The notes beneath the pieces are model-generated. The model saw nothing but the letters and a program-made list of their open reading frames with translations. It was not told the DNA's origin and ran no database searches. A stretch of 64,000 nt of DNA, from the NCBI GenBank assembly GCA_019751815.1, contig JAIEMW010000004.1:787933-851932 (forward strand), given 5' to 3'. Origin of the DNA: Cyanobacteriota bacterium (GTDB taxonomy: Bacteria; Cyanobacteriota; Vampirovibrionia; Vampirovibrionales; Vampirovibrionaceae). Each line of letters opens with the position of its first letter. The first letter of the stretch is position 1. The position numbers and the translations under genes are program-made. This document shows, piece after piece, positions 51,278 to 59,327 of this stretch.

Positions 51278-51718
51278 GTGCCAGAGAAGCAGTTTAACTA
51301 TCATCCAGGCGTATTGGTTATCTTGGCCAGCCTGATCAGTTTATTGGCGTTGTCTGCCTTTGCCAGTGCACAAGCCGCTATTGAGATTGAGCCAAGTCCT
51401 GTCATTGATTCTTCTGTGATTGATTTGACGACAACGGGCTTTGACGTCTCAGAATTTATTTCAAACGAGCTGCCCCTGCACACAGTCGGTAAAACCTCGG
51501 TTACAGATTCAGTACTCGCCCACGCAGAGCAAGTTTATCAGGCCAATCTGGCTGAGGGAAAACCCGTTGAACAAGCCAAAACAGGTGTTAAAGAAACGCT
51601 CACTCAGTTTGGTGTAGACGAATCAATGGCTACGGCCTTACTGAGACGGATACAAGCAGGGAAAATACAGGCACCAGCCCCGGTGGTTCTCAGTGTGCTC
51701 GAAGCGATGGCGAAATAG
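51278..51718 (+). CDS. Small secreted hypothetical protein
   Basis: A 146-residue protein with a signal peptide (hydrophobic VLVILASLISLLALSAFA, likely cut after ASAQA near residue 33). The mature part is acidic then helical (HAEQVYQANLAEGKPVEQAK, then TALLRRIQAGKIQ). It starts at a GTG with TGAGG about ten to thirteen bases upstream. It may be a partner of the preceding secreted protein, but there is no direct evidence. Confidence 0.6.
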   Translation: MPEKQFNYHPGVLVILASLISLLALSAFASAQAAIEIEPSPVIDSSVIDLTTTGFDVSEFISNELPLHTVGKTSVTDSVLAHAEQVYQANLAEGKPVEQAKTGVKETLTQFGVDESMATALLRRIQAGKIQAPAPVVLSVLEAMAK

Positions 51719-51729
51719 CCAGTGTTGCT

Positions 51730-52182
51730 TTAATTAACCAGATTTCGATTTCGGAGAGAGGGCGGAACATACACGCGGCCAGGGAATAACCGTGTGCTTG
51801 CTTTTTCAGCCAATTTGCCTGAGGGTGTGCCAGGAGGTGTGAATACATTCAAATTTCGATTAAAGGCAACTGGTTTTTTGGGAAAGAGTCGAGCACCCAA
51901 TCTCTGGCCGCCTTCAAACCCCACAACAGGAAGCGCTGCGGTGAGTACGGTGCCCAGAATTTTCCAAGGCAGTGGTATCACGCTTCGAAATGTCTTGTGC
52001 AAGCCCCATATCCCCAAGCCAGTGGCGGCCCAAAAAGTCAGTTGATGGGTGAGCATTCGGGACTTGGCTTCTGGCGTGCTTTCCCAGTCCAAGTGTTTTT
52101 TTATGACATAACCAACGGGGATGGCTACCGCGGCCAGCCCAATAGCCACCCGTGTTTGAGTTTTGCTACGAATAATATTCAT
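51730..52182 (-). CDS. Hypothetical membrane protein
   Basis: About 150 residues from the ATG at 52182 (an ATG at 52230 would add 16 residues with less typical sequence). Three hydrophobic stretches: about 10-30 (VAIGLAAVAIPVGYVI), 50-65 and 74-92. The C-terminal 60 residues are basic and Pro-rich and probably disordered. No ribosome-binding site is convincing for either start. The family is unknown to me. Confidence 0.5.
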   Translation of the reverse strand: MNIIRSKTQTRVAIGLAAVAIPVGYVIKKHLDWESTPEAKSRMLTHQLTFWAATGLGIWGLHKTFRSVIPLPWKILGTVLTAALPVVGFEGGQRLGARLFPKKPVAFNRNLNVFTPPGTPSGKLAEKASTRLFPGRVYVPPSLRNRNLVN

Positions 52183-52254
52183 AAGGCGATATTCATAAAC
52201 GTCATAACCAAACAAAACATGGCATAACAAAACCCAGGCTGTGTGTGAATTTGC

Positions 52255-52947
52255 TTAAGTTTTAACGGGTTCTAGAGATTCTCTCAAGAAGCGCAGTCCC
52301 AAGCGTTCCCCGTTTTCTGAGATAGTATGCCCTTCACCGAGATCCACAAAGCCAGTGACAGGAAACTGCCATTTTGTCAGCGTTTCCATCGCTTGATGAT
52401 GTTCTTGAATAGGAATTACAGGGTCATCACTGCCGTGGACGAGCATGATGGGCATTTTGGCCTGGGGTATAAAGTGACTATCAGTTTGAATCAGTCTGCC
52501 TGAGTAAGCTAAAATACCGGCACACGGGGACTTTTGCTTGATCGCCCAGTACAGGGCCATAATGGTCCCTTGAGAAAAGCCGATGAGGAGGAGATTCTCA
52601 ACGCTCAATCCATGCTCTGCCAGCTGAGTCTGAATAAAGCGGTCTAATTCAGGCAGCACGGCTTCAGCCCGCAAAGCTCGGTTTTCTGGGGTGATATTTT
52701 TGAGGCTAAACCACTGGTAAGGCGCCATTTCATCCAGCCAAAGCGCTGCGTCTTCAGGATATTCATCATAAGGTTCTGGGGCATGAGGGCTGATAAAAAG
52801 CGTATCCGGCAAATAAGGGGCCCACAGTGTTGCCAAGGGGAGGAGATCATACCCGTTGGCGCCCACCCCATGGAGCAAGACGGCCAGAGACCGCGGGGCT
52901 TTTCCCGAATAGGGTTGTATTTGACAGTCAGCATCGAGATGAATCAT
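52255..52947 (-). CDS. Alpha/beta-hydrolase, phospholipase/carboxylesterase type
   Basis: A 230-residue esterase of the YpfH/EstB type. The oxyanion region is LLHGVGANGYDLLPL, the nucleophile elbow GFSQG, the acid in HGSDDPVIP, and the base in GEGHTIS. I start at the ATG at 52947, because homology begins just after it; the frame continues upstream to 53157 but those residues are antisense to the next gene. Its start codon overlaps the possible start of the divergent hydrolase gene (CATG at 52945-52948). Cytoplasmic, substrate unknown. Confidence 0.87.
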   Translation of the reverse strand: MIHLDADCQIQPYSGKAPRSLAVLLHGVGANGYDLLPLATLWAPYLPDTLFISPHAPEPYDEYPEDAALWLDEMAPYQWFSLKNITPENRALRAEAVLPELDRFIQTQLAEHGLSVENLLLIGFSQGTIMALYWAIKQKSPCAGILAYSGRLIQTDSHFIPQAKMPIMLVHGSDDPVIPIQEHHQAMETLTKWQFPVTGFVDLGEGHTISENGERLGLRFLRESLEPVKT

Positions 52948-54022
52948 GTTGAAAAACAGGCCATATAATGTTTTAATTGCATTACCAATTTTTTGGTTTT
53001 TTTGGGGAGAAGTGATCGTGGGAAATGGGTTGGGAATCCAACACAGAGTTAGCTTTGCTCGGGCTACTAGCTTGCCCGCTGCACGGCCGTATTTTACCGC
53101 AAACACCCCTGTGCAGCCGCCACAGTTTACGGGTGAAAAACAGGTAAATACCCTCAAAGAAAGCAGTTTTGATATGTATCAGGTGCTGATGGGCTCTGTG
53201 TTATACCGGCTATCGCCTGTGAAAGCCCTAAAACTGTGGGTAGAAAGCCGGTTTTTATTTAATCCGCAACCCCAGGTGTCTCTGAGTCAATTCCCCCAGA
53301 TCCAATCACCGAAATTGTCCACGCCGGTATCTGAGGTAACATTCCCCACAGCAGACGGTGAGACCCTTCACGGATGGTATCTGCCTGCAAAACCAGGCAA
53401 AGCAACGGTGCTCTTTTCCAACGGGCGCAGTGGGACACTGGAAAAAGTGGTGCCCTATATTCAAGCCTTGGAAAAACAAGGTCTTGGTCTGTTGGCCTAC
53501 GAGTACAGGGGCTACGGCCAGAGCACAGGGCTACCCTCTGAAGGTGGGTTTTATCACGATGTTCGAGCAGCCAGTGATTTCTTAATCCGTGAAAAGAACG
53601 TGCCGGTTTCGTCTCAGGTTGCCCATGGGTGGTCAATTGGTGGCGGGGTGACTACTCAAATCGCTACAGAGCGGCCCTTTAAGGCGGTTATTTTGGAGGC
53701 CACTTTCACGCAGATGGCTGAGGCGGTTGAAGTGCGCCGTAAACTTCTTGGGATACCTTCGTGGTTTTTCAGGATGGGACCTCGTCAGATGCGGCGCTTT
53801 ATGTCGATTGAAAAAATGCCCCAGATTCAATCACCGGTTCTCTTTCTACACGGCACACGAGATCCCATCTGCCCCAGTGGTTTTTCCAAACAACTGTTGA
53901 GTAAAACCACAGCAGCCAAAAGCAAACAGCTGATTCTCTTTCCAGATGAGACCCATGATCTTGACCCTGCCAAAGTGTACCCGGCCATCACGAAATTTAT
54001 TGCCAATTTACCGGACAATTAA
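52946..54022 (+). CDS. Alpha/beta-hydrolase, BAAT/YqkD-like
   Basis: A 358-residue hydrolase. The catalytic domain starts about residue 130 (TADGETLHGWYLP), with an oxyanion-side FSNGRSGTLEK, YEYRGYGQSTG, the nucleophile elbow GWSIGGG, acid in HGTRDPICP and base in DETHDLDP. The start is uncertain: the ATG at 52946 gives a hydrophobic signal-like N-terminus, whereas GTG 53018, seven bases after GGGGAGA, gives a soluble protein and leaves room for a promoter between the two divergent genes. Function not known beyond hydrolase. Confidence 0.82.
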   Translation: MLKNRPYNVLIALPIFWFFWGEVIVGNGLGIQHRVSFARATSLPAARPYFTANTPVQPPQFTGEKQVNTLKESSFDMYQVLMGSVLYRLSPVKALKLWVESRFLFNPQPQVSLSQFPQIQSPKLSTPVSEVTFPTADGETLHGWYLPAKPGKATVLFSNGRSGTLEKVVPYIQALEKQGLGLLAYEYRGYGQSTGLPSEGGFYHDVRAASDFLIREKNVPVSSQVAHGWSIGGGVTTQIATERPFKAVILEATFTQMAEAVEVRRKLLGIPSWFFRMGPRQMRRFMSIEKMPQIQSPVLFLHGTRDPICPSGFSKQLLSKTTAAKSKQLILFPDETHDLDPAKVYPAITKFIANLPDN

Positions 54023-54080
54023 ATAAACACACTGTGCTAGAATACAGGCGGTAAAAGACGATGAGGAAGGACGCTGTCTC

Positions 54081-54557
54081 ATGTCACAGAGTGCAGAAGC
54101 CATGTTTGGCGCCGGATGCTTTTGGGGTGTGGAAGATGACTTTAGAGCATTGCCTGGGGTACTAGATGCTGCTGTGGGCTATGCCGGGGGGCATACGCAG
54201 CATCCCAACTACCGGGAAGTTTGTAGCGGGCAAACCGGGCATGCCGAAGTGGTCTATCTCACCTACGATCCTGATAAAATTAGCTATACACAGTTACTGG
54301 AAGCCTTTTGGGCAATGCACGACCCCACAACCCTCAACCGACAAGGCCCTGATGTCGGTACCCAGTACCGTTCGGTGATTTTTACCTATACCTCAGAGCA
54401 AGCTGCCCAAGCAGTGGCGGTTAAACAACAGCTGGAAGAGGCCAAGCGCTTCTCCCGTCCGATTGTTACCGAAATAGTGCCTTCGGTCGTATTTTATAAG
54501 GCCGAAGAGTATCACCAGCAGTACAACGTCAAGAACGGCCGAAGCTGTCACATTTAA
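54081..54557 (+). CDS. msrA: Peptide methionine sulfoxide reductase MsrA
   Basis: Reduces the S-epimer of methionine sulfoxide. The active-site motif GAGCFWGVE (C13) stands at the N-terminus, followed by GYAGGHTQHPNYREVC and GTQYRSVIF, and the conserved AEEYHQQY near the C-terminus. Length 158. Resolving cysteines may be C48 and the one three residues from the end (GRSCHI). GAGGAAGGA lies about ten bases before the ATG. A lone gene converging on nadE. Confidence 0.95.
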   Translation: MSQSAEAMFGAGCFWGVEDDFRALPGVLDAAVGYAGGHTQHPNYREVCSGQTGHAEVVYLTYDPDKISYTQLLEAFWAMHDPTTLNRQGPDVGTQYRSVIFTYTSEQAAQAVAVKQQLEEAKRFSRPIVTEIVPSVVFYKAEEYHQQYNVKNGRSCHI

Positions 54558-54568
54558 CTGGAGCTCGC

Positions 54569-57025
54569 TTAACTGAGTTTAATTGGCTTTTTGCGGGCTT
54601 TCTTCGTGCTCACGCTGACAGGATTTTCAAGTTCGGCCGCGGTGAGGTCTGCCTGGACCGCTTTCACGGAGGCAGAGGCCCGAGGGAGTCTGACGGTGGT
54701 TGGCACCATATAATCGGCTTTCAAAATAGAGCGGGCATCCACAATCACGCTGACAGGGAGTAGATTCCACTTGAAAATAGCGAAATTCATGCGGTTGTAA
54801 AATTTCTCCAGCCAGGCCAGCTTTTGTTCTGCACTGATCGCCTGGCGTTGTTTTTCATACCAAAAGGGCGATTTCAGCATTTGTGAAAGGCCTTCACCTT
54901 TGTTTTCAATCCGCCAGATAATCTCGTCCATAAATTCGTAAGGCATCAGGTCATCTTCCGCGGCAAGAGGCTTACCGGTTTTGGGGTCAATTTCCAGCTC
55001 AGCACCAGGGCGTTTCTTCAAGATTTGCTCTGGAATGGCATTTTTTACCGGTCGGTTGGCATTCATCCAGTGGCCCAAGGTAAACAACTTGGTTTTAACG
55101 ATATCTGCAATCGGGGCAAAGCCGCCAGACATATCCCCGTTAATGGTGGCATATCCCACATAGGCTTCCGATTTATCGGACGTGGCAATGGGAATCACAC
55201 CCGGGAAACGATTGGCAATTCCCCATAGGATCATGGCGCGTGAGCGTGCCTGAAAATTAGGAACCGTATTATCTTTTCCGGTGGTGGGGCTGCCCCACTG
55301 AGTGTTTGTTGCCATTTGGGCTGTTGCGTTGCTGAGTCCTGCTTGGAAGGTATCCACGGCATCCGTGATCGGTACTTCAATAAAGCCAATGCCGAGTTGC
55401 TTGGCCAAAATTTCTGCGTCAGATTGGCTTTCGCTGGTGGTCATTTTTTTATACGGCATGCTCACACCCAGAACGTTTTCTGGGCCAAGCGCATCGGCCA
55501 ATAACACCGCAGAAATGGTAGAATCCAGACCGCCTGAGAGTCCTAAAACTGCTCTTTTCTGGCCAGTTTTGGCAAAATAATCCCGGATTCCTTGCACAAC
55601 CGCCAAATAAGTTCTGCCCAGATCGGTTTCATCATAAGGGTTAAAGGTTTTACTGGCTTTCAATGTTTTTTCCAGCCCAGGTGCCAGAGGGTAAGCCACA
55701 CCACTGGTCGCGTTGGGGTTGACGATCAGGAATTGTTCTTCAAATGATTTTGCACGGGCCAGGAGTTCACCCTTGGCGTTGTACACTCTGCTGGCACCGT
55801 CATAAGAATGCTCATCGACGGCGCCCACTTGATTGACGTAGACATTGGGAATCGCGTATTTGGCAGACATATGGCTGAGCATATTGTGTTTAAGCTGTTC
55901 TTTTCTGCTTCGAGAGGGCGATGCGGAACAGTTGATCAGAAAATCCGGGCGATGTTTGGCGATATCGGCCACGGGATCCCCCGGATACAGAGTGCGCTCA
56001 AAGAAATCGGGATCGTTCCAGCCGTCTTCGCAGATAAAAATACCGTAGTCTTTACCGTGAATTTTGGCCGGCAACCCGTTTTGAGACGCATGTTGTGAGG
56101 CCAATTGGGCTTTAGACGGGGCGTTGCCCAGAGTGCTAGCTGGCGATAGCCCCGTGTTGGGAGCTGCCTCAAATTGGCGCCAGTCGTTAAATTCCCCGTA
56201 GTTGGGCAGCAGGGATTTGCGAATGACCCCTTCAATCTTGCCATTGCCCAAAATGGCAATTGAATTATAGAACTGACGGCCGACCAGGGCACGTCCCTTC
56301 TTGGCATCGGCGGGATTAATCTCACGAGGCTCCACAAAGCCAACAAGAACCCGGGTTTTACCCGATTTCTTTGCCAATTCTTTGAGCCAGACGATGTTAT
56401 CTTCAACCAAATTGGGATGTCGGCCGATCACATCTCGAATGGGGTAGCCCACCAGCGTTAATTCCGGAAAAATCAGGGTGTCCACACCGGCAGCTTCGGC
56501 AGTTTGCATATATTTCCACACTTTAAGGCCATTGCTGCGGACATCCCCGAGAGCGGGATTGATTTGGGCCATGGCCAGATTGCCTTGCCCGCGCTGGCCC
56601 AGAATTTTATGAAGGGCCCGAAGCGTCTCTGTGCGTTTACCAGGTTCGGTTCTCTCATCCCATTTGCCTTGGAGATACTGGTCTAGTACTTCGGTGAGTG
56701 CCGCAATGGCCTGGGGTTGTGGGTGCTGAAGCACCTGCGTGAGTGCTACCTGAAAATCTGGCAGTGAGGCTTTTGCATTGATTAAGGGGTTCTCACTCAG
56801 CGGAAACAGAGGGCCTGAGCTGTTTTGTGGGTTATGGGTTTGTGGATGTCTCACGGGAGCTGCCTTCCCAAAAAAAAGTAATGACGAAGGTACAGGGAGT
56901 ATAGCGCGGCCAGAGGGCTCCTGACCAGAGGATACCGAAGTAGATAACGCCTGGCCAGACAAAGAACCCAGAAAATTGGGCTTTTGAATGGGAGAGAGCA
57001 AGGGGGGGATTATGGCAGAGATCAT
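54569..57025 (-). CDS. nadE: Glutamine-dependent NAD+ synthetase (NadE) with N-terminal extension
   Basis: Makes NAD+ from deamido-NAD+ with ammonia from glutamine. The glutaminase (nitrilase-fold) domain occupies about residues 148-440, with the catalytic Glu in FPELTLVGYP (about 184) and Cys in ICEDGWND (about 332). The synthetase domain follows, with the PP-loop LSGGLDSTISAV (about 495) and YATINGDMSGGFAPI. At 818 residues it exceeds the family's usual 540-680; the first 145 residues are extra, partly low-complexity and partly helical, with a basic C-terminal tail as well. No signal peptide is convincing. Confidence 0.93.
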   Translation of the reverse strand: MISAIIPPLLSPIQKPNFLGSLSGQALSTSVSSGQEPSGRAILPVPSSLLFFGKAAPVRHPQTHNPQNSSGPLFPLSENPLINAKASLPDFQVALTQVLQHPQPQAIAALTEVLDQYLQGKWDERTEPGKRTETLRALHKILGQRGQGNLAMAQINPALGDVRSNGLKVWKYMQTAEAAGVDTLIFPELTLVGYPIRDVIGRHPNLVEDNIVWLKELAKKSGKTRVLVGFVEPREINPADAKKGRALVGRQFYNSIAILGNGKIEGVIRKSLLPNYGEFNDWRQFEAAPNTGLSPASTLGNAPSKAQLASQHASQNGLPAKIHGKDYGIFICEDGWNDPDFFERTLYPGDPVADIAKHRPDFLINCSASPSRSRKEQLKHNMLSHMSAKYAIPNVYVNQVGAVDEHSYDGASRVYNAKGELLARAKSFEEQFLIVNPNATSGVAYPLAPGLEKTLKASKTFNPYDETDLGRTYLAVVQGIRDYFAKTGQKRAVLGLSGGLDSTISAVLLADALGPENVLGVSMPYKKMTTSESQSDAEILAKQLGIGFIEVPITDAVDTFQAGLSNATAQMATNTQWGSPTTGKDNTVPNFQARSRAMILWGIANRFPGVIPIATSDKSEAYVGYATINGDMSGGFAPIADIVKTKLFTLGHWMNANRPVKNAIPEQILKKRPGAELEIDPKTGKPLAAEDDLMPYEFMDEIIWRIENKGEGLSQMLKSPFWYEKQRQAISAEQKLAWLEKFYNRMNFAIFKWNLLPVSVIVDARSILKADYMVPTTVRLPRASASVKAVQADLTAAELENPVSVSTKKARKKPIKLS

Positions 57026-57176
57026 GGAATGTCCTATGAGTGTCCTATTGTGGGTGTCTTATAGTGTCGAAAATCATGTCAGAAAAATCTATGACAAAAG
57101 TAACACAAAGGTGTTTTCCAAGAGAGTTCTCGCAACAGTTTATGAAGCAAACGCAAAAAATACTGCCAGAAAATAA

Positions 57177-57210
57177 CGCCACAGGCTCTTTTAACATGAG
57201 ACCTGTGGCG
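57177..57210 (-). terminator. Strong hairpin terminator after the DUF5069 gene
   Basis: CGCCACAGG (57177-57185) pairs perfectly with CCTGTGGCG (57202-57210), with further pairing inside (CTC/GAG). TTATTTTC follows on the minus strand and CTTATTTT on the plus strand, so it could act in both directions; the only gene ending nearby is the DUF5069 gene at 57241. Confidence 0.75.
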
Positions 57211-57240
57211 CTTATTTTAAATTGCGTCGTTTAAACCTAT

Positions 57241-57717
57241 TTATAAACGGCCTTCTTCGTAATCATAGACGTCGAACCAACGGTAGACTACCTTGCCTTT
57301 TGGCACAAATTGAGGAATATAGGACTCCATATACACTTGGAGTTTCACAGGCAGGTCTTTTAAGGATTTATCCCGAAGCTCATTATTCCAAGGAGCAATT
57401 TCTTCAGGCGTTTTTTGTTTGGCATGCTCGCGAATCCATTGATCCACCGCCTGGTCATCGGCGCCTGTGGCAACAAAGGCTTCAAATTCACGCGCGCTAA
57501 TTCCTGTAAATTCAAGCAGGTAATTGTCTAACGGACAGTCAAAATGATACTCTCCAGCCGTTCCGTTGAGAGAGGCGCGGCACTTGTCGAGCATTCTGGC
57601 GGCAAGAACGAAGCCACCAATTGTTTCACGAGGGCTACGGGGTGGCTCTTTGGAGAGGTCTTTGGCCAGTGCTTTGAGACTGGGTGAGACGGTGATAGAC
57701 GGGCTTGAGGTGGTCAT
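57241..57717 (-). CDS. DUF5069 family protein
   Basis: A 158-residue cytoplasmic protein. The pattern DLSKEPPRSPRETIGGFVLA, AARMLDKCRASLNG, GEYHFDCPLDNYLLEFTGI and QWIREHAK identifies the DUF5069 family, known from genome surveys of Cyanobacteria relatives, Verrucomicrobia and others without assigned activity. Length is normal. It forms its own unit, closed by the terminator at 57177-57210. Confidence 0.8.
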   Translation of the reverse strand: MTTSSPSITVSPSLKALAKDLSKEPPRSPRETIGGFVLAARMLDKCRASLNGTAGEYHFDCPLDNYLLEFTGISAREFEAFVATGADDQAVDQWIREHAKQKTPEEIAPWNNELRDKSLKDLPVKLQVYMESYIPQFVPKGKVVYRWFDVYDYEEGRL

Positions 57718-57954
57718 AGAGGCAGTTTCCTTTCTGTTTCTTGGTTATATAGAAGTAACTTGACCAATGTAACAAGTTGTTTCAATTTCGAGAGACCGTT
57801 TCATAATTTCACAAAGGGATTCAAAAATGGCGTTTAAGGGAATTGAACCCTAAACACCTGTTTTTACCAAATAAAACGACATGCTTGCTGGGCGAACTGG
57901 ATAGAGAGAGAACAGTCTTTAATAGACGGATTGAATTATGCGAGAACACTATTC

Positions 57955-58060
57955 AGGGGTTGAAACGAAAGAACCCAGTCCCTGTCTGGCTATGACTAGC
58001 AAGACAGGAGCATCACCCCTGTACAGGTTGGAGTCCCCACGAGAGATGACGTGACTGGTT
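57955..58060 (+). ncRNA. Candidate structured RNA or leader element
   Basis: Three helices are visible. Hairpin: CCTGTCT (57981-57987) and GCTA (57989-57992) with TAGC (57997-58000) and AGACAGG (58002-58008). Enclosing stem: AACC-C-AGTC (57972-57980) with GACTGGTT (58053-58060). Long-range: CAGGGG (57955-57960) with CCCCTG (58016-58021), which would cross the enclosing stem as a pseudoknot. GGGTT (57958-57962) can also pair with AACCC (57972-57976), competing with the stem. I recognise no known class; strand and expression are unproven. Confidence 0.3.
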
Positions 58061-58160
58061 GAAATATTGATCAAGATTGTGTTTTAAAGAACAGGTAAGC
58101 AAGAATAATACGCCTAGTCATTGGTGTATCAATTCCGTTCAGTTCCATTATAGGCTAAAT

Positions 58161-58193
58161 GTTACAAAATAATATTAAGTATTTATTTGTAAC
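58161..58193 (+). promoter_or_regulatory. Inverted-repeat operator candidate upstream of the HxlR gene
   Basis: GTTACAAA (58161-58168) and TTTGTAAC (58186-58193) are perfect inverted repeats separated by an AT-only stretch apart from one G. It lies 35 bases before the HxlR start, the usual place for autoregulation by a dimeric winged-helix protein. Confidence 0.5.
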
Positions 58194-58228
58194 TTAATTT
58201 CAGTGACGTAACAGCCAAAGAGACTGCT

Positions 58229-58627
58229 TTGAAAAAGTATCCCTGTAAATTGCCAGAAAGCCCGATCGGTTGCCCGCTCGATTCACTGCTTCGGTTGTTG
58301 ATGGGTCAGTGGACAGTCTATATTCTGTGGTACCTCTGCAAGGAAGGGCCCCTTCGTTTTGGCGCCCTTAAAAGGGCCATTGGCTCGGTCTCAGCCAAGG
58401 TGCTAACTGAGCGCTTAAGACAGCTGGAACAATCTGGTATTATTTACCGAGAATGTGTCCCAAGTAGCCCCCCGCAGGTGACTTACGGGCTGACAGAGCG
58501 GGGGAAAGAACTGATTGGCGTATTGGACGGGCTGAATGAGATTGCCCGGCGGTGGGCTGCTGAAGACCCCGACCACCCCTTTTCCTTTGAGCACGAGAAA
58601 GAGCAGACCGATGGCCATTCTCACTGA
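58229..58627 (+). CDS. HxlR-family transcriptional regulator
   Basis: A 132-residue winged-helix regulator. The pattern CPLDSLLRLLMGQWTVYILWYL, then GPLRFGALKRAIGSVSAKVL and YGLTERGKEL, is typical of HxlR (DUF24). A cysteine at residue 15 occupies the place of the redox-sensing Cys in YodB/HypR-type members, so thiol-reactive compounds may be the signal; two more cysteines (C6, C42) are present. It starts at a TTG. It overlaps the O-methyltransferase gene by 17 bases, pointing to joint control through the repeat at 58161-58193. Confidence 0.88.
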   Translation: MKKYPCKLPESPIGCPLDSLLRLLMGQWTVYILWYLCKEGPLRFGALKRAIGSVSAKVLTERLRQLEQSGIIYRECVPSSPPQVTYGLTERGKELIGVLDGLNEIARRWAAEDPDHPFSFEHEKEQTDGHSH

Positions 58628-59294
58628 TCAGGACAGCGTCCAGCGCGATGCCTATTTAGCCCAGAGGGGCTACCACGAAACACCCGATCTCGCGGCCTTA
58701 AGAGAAGAGACCTTACGCCTTGGCGGACCAGCTCGGATGCAGGTGAGTCCAGATGAGGGACAGTTTCTGGCATTCTTGCTTCGGGTGCTGGGAGCAAAGC
58801 GCTATCTTGAAGTAGGCACATTCACCGGTTACAGCACACTGTGGTGCGCCAGTGCTTTACCGCCTGCTGGAGAAGTGCTTGCCTGTGATGTGAGCAAGGA
58901 ATGGACAGATATTGCCGTAAAGCACTGGAAACAAGCAGGTGTGGCCTCTAAAATTGATTTAAGACTCGCTCCCGCCGAAGAGACGCTTCAGGCTCTTCTT
59001 GCGCAAGGGCAGGCAGGTTCGTTCGATATGATGTTTATCGATGCAGACAAAGAAAACTATCTCACTTACTATCAATTGGGCTTGCAATTGGTCCGTTCTG
59101 GTGGGGTTTTGGCGTTTGATAATGTGTTTTGGGGCGGTGATGTCTGGAATAATGCCATTACCAATGACCCTGAAACAACGGCCTTAAGAGAATTAAATCA
59201 AACACTGCACCAAGATGCCCTGCCGGGTGGACTGATTGAATGCCTGAGCATGCTGACGATTCGCGACGGGCTGACCCTAGTGAAGAAAAAGTAA
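58611..59294 (+). CDS. Class I SAM O-methyltransferase, caffeoyl-CoA type
   Basis: A 227-residue methyltransferase of the catechol/caffeoyl-CoA O-methyltransferase family. SAM motif I is LEVGTFTGYSTLW, followed by ACDVSKEW and the metal/substrate motif FIDADKENYLTYY, with AFDNVFWGGDV further on. The ATG at 58611 lies inside the end of the HxlR gene; GAGAAAGAG is upstream. Bacterial members methylate small catechols or tRNA-like substrates (TrmR); context with an HxlR sensor suggests a role with reactive phenolics, but this is inference. Confidence 0.88.
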   Translation: MAILTDQDSVQRDAYLAQRGYHETPDLAALREETLRLGGPARMQVSPDEGQFLAFLLRVLGAKRYLEVGTFTGYSTLWCASALPPAGEVLACDVSKEWTDIAVKHWKQAGVASKIDLRLAPAEETLQALLAQGQAGSFDMMFIDADKENYLTYYQLGLQLVRSGGVLAFDNVFWGGDVWNNAITNDPETTALRELNQTLHQDALPGGLIECLSMLTIRDGLTLVKKK

Positions 59295-59327
59295 AAATTA
59301 AAAAGAAAAAGTAAGGGATAAAAATGC

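Larger units (their letters stand above)
57718..58228. other. Intergenic region with RNA-like structure and an operator candidate
   Basis: About 510 bases between the divergent DUF5069 and HxlR genes with no supported frame. It holds a cluster of complementary segments at 57955-58060 and a perfect 8-base inverted repeat at 58161-58193, both listed separately. Confidence 0.5.

Noticed and set aside
51195..51335. A 46-codon plus-strand frame with AGAGG six bases before its ATG, overlapping the start of the secreted-protein gene at 51278
   Set aside because: The ribosome-binding site is attractive and it might be a leader peptide, but the product has no recognisable feature and it overlaps the signal peptide coding region of a better-supported gene.
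55936..56406. A 156-codon frame within nadE in another frame of the same strand
   Set aside because: Lies within the glutaminase domain of nadE, which contains the expected catalytic residues in its own frame.
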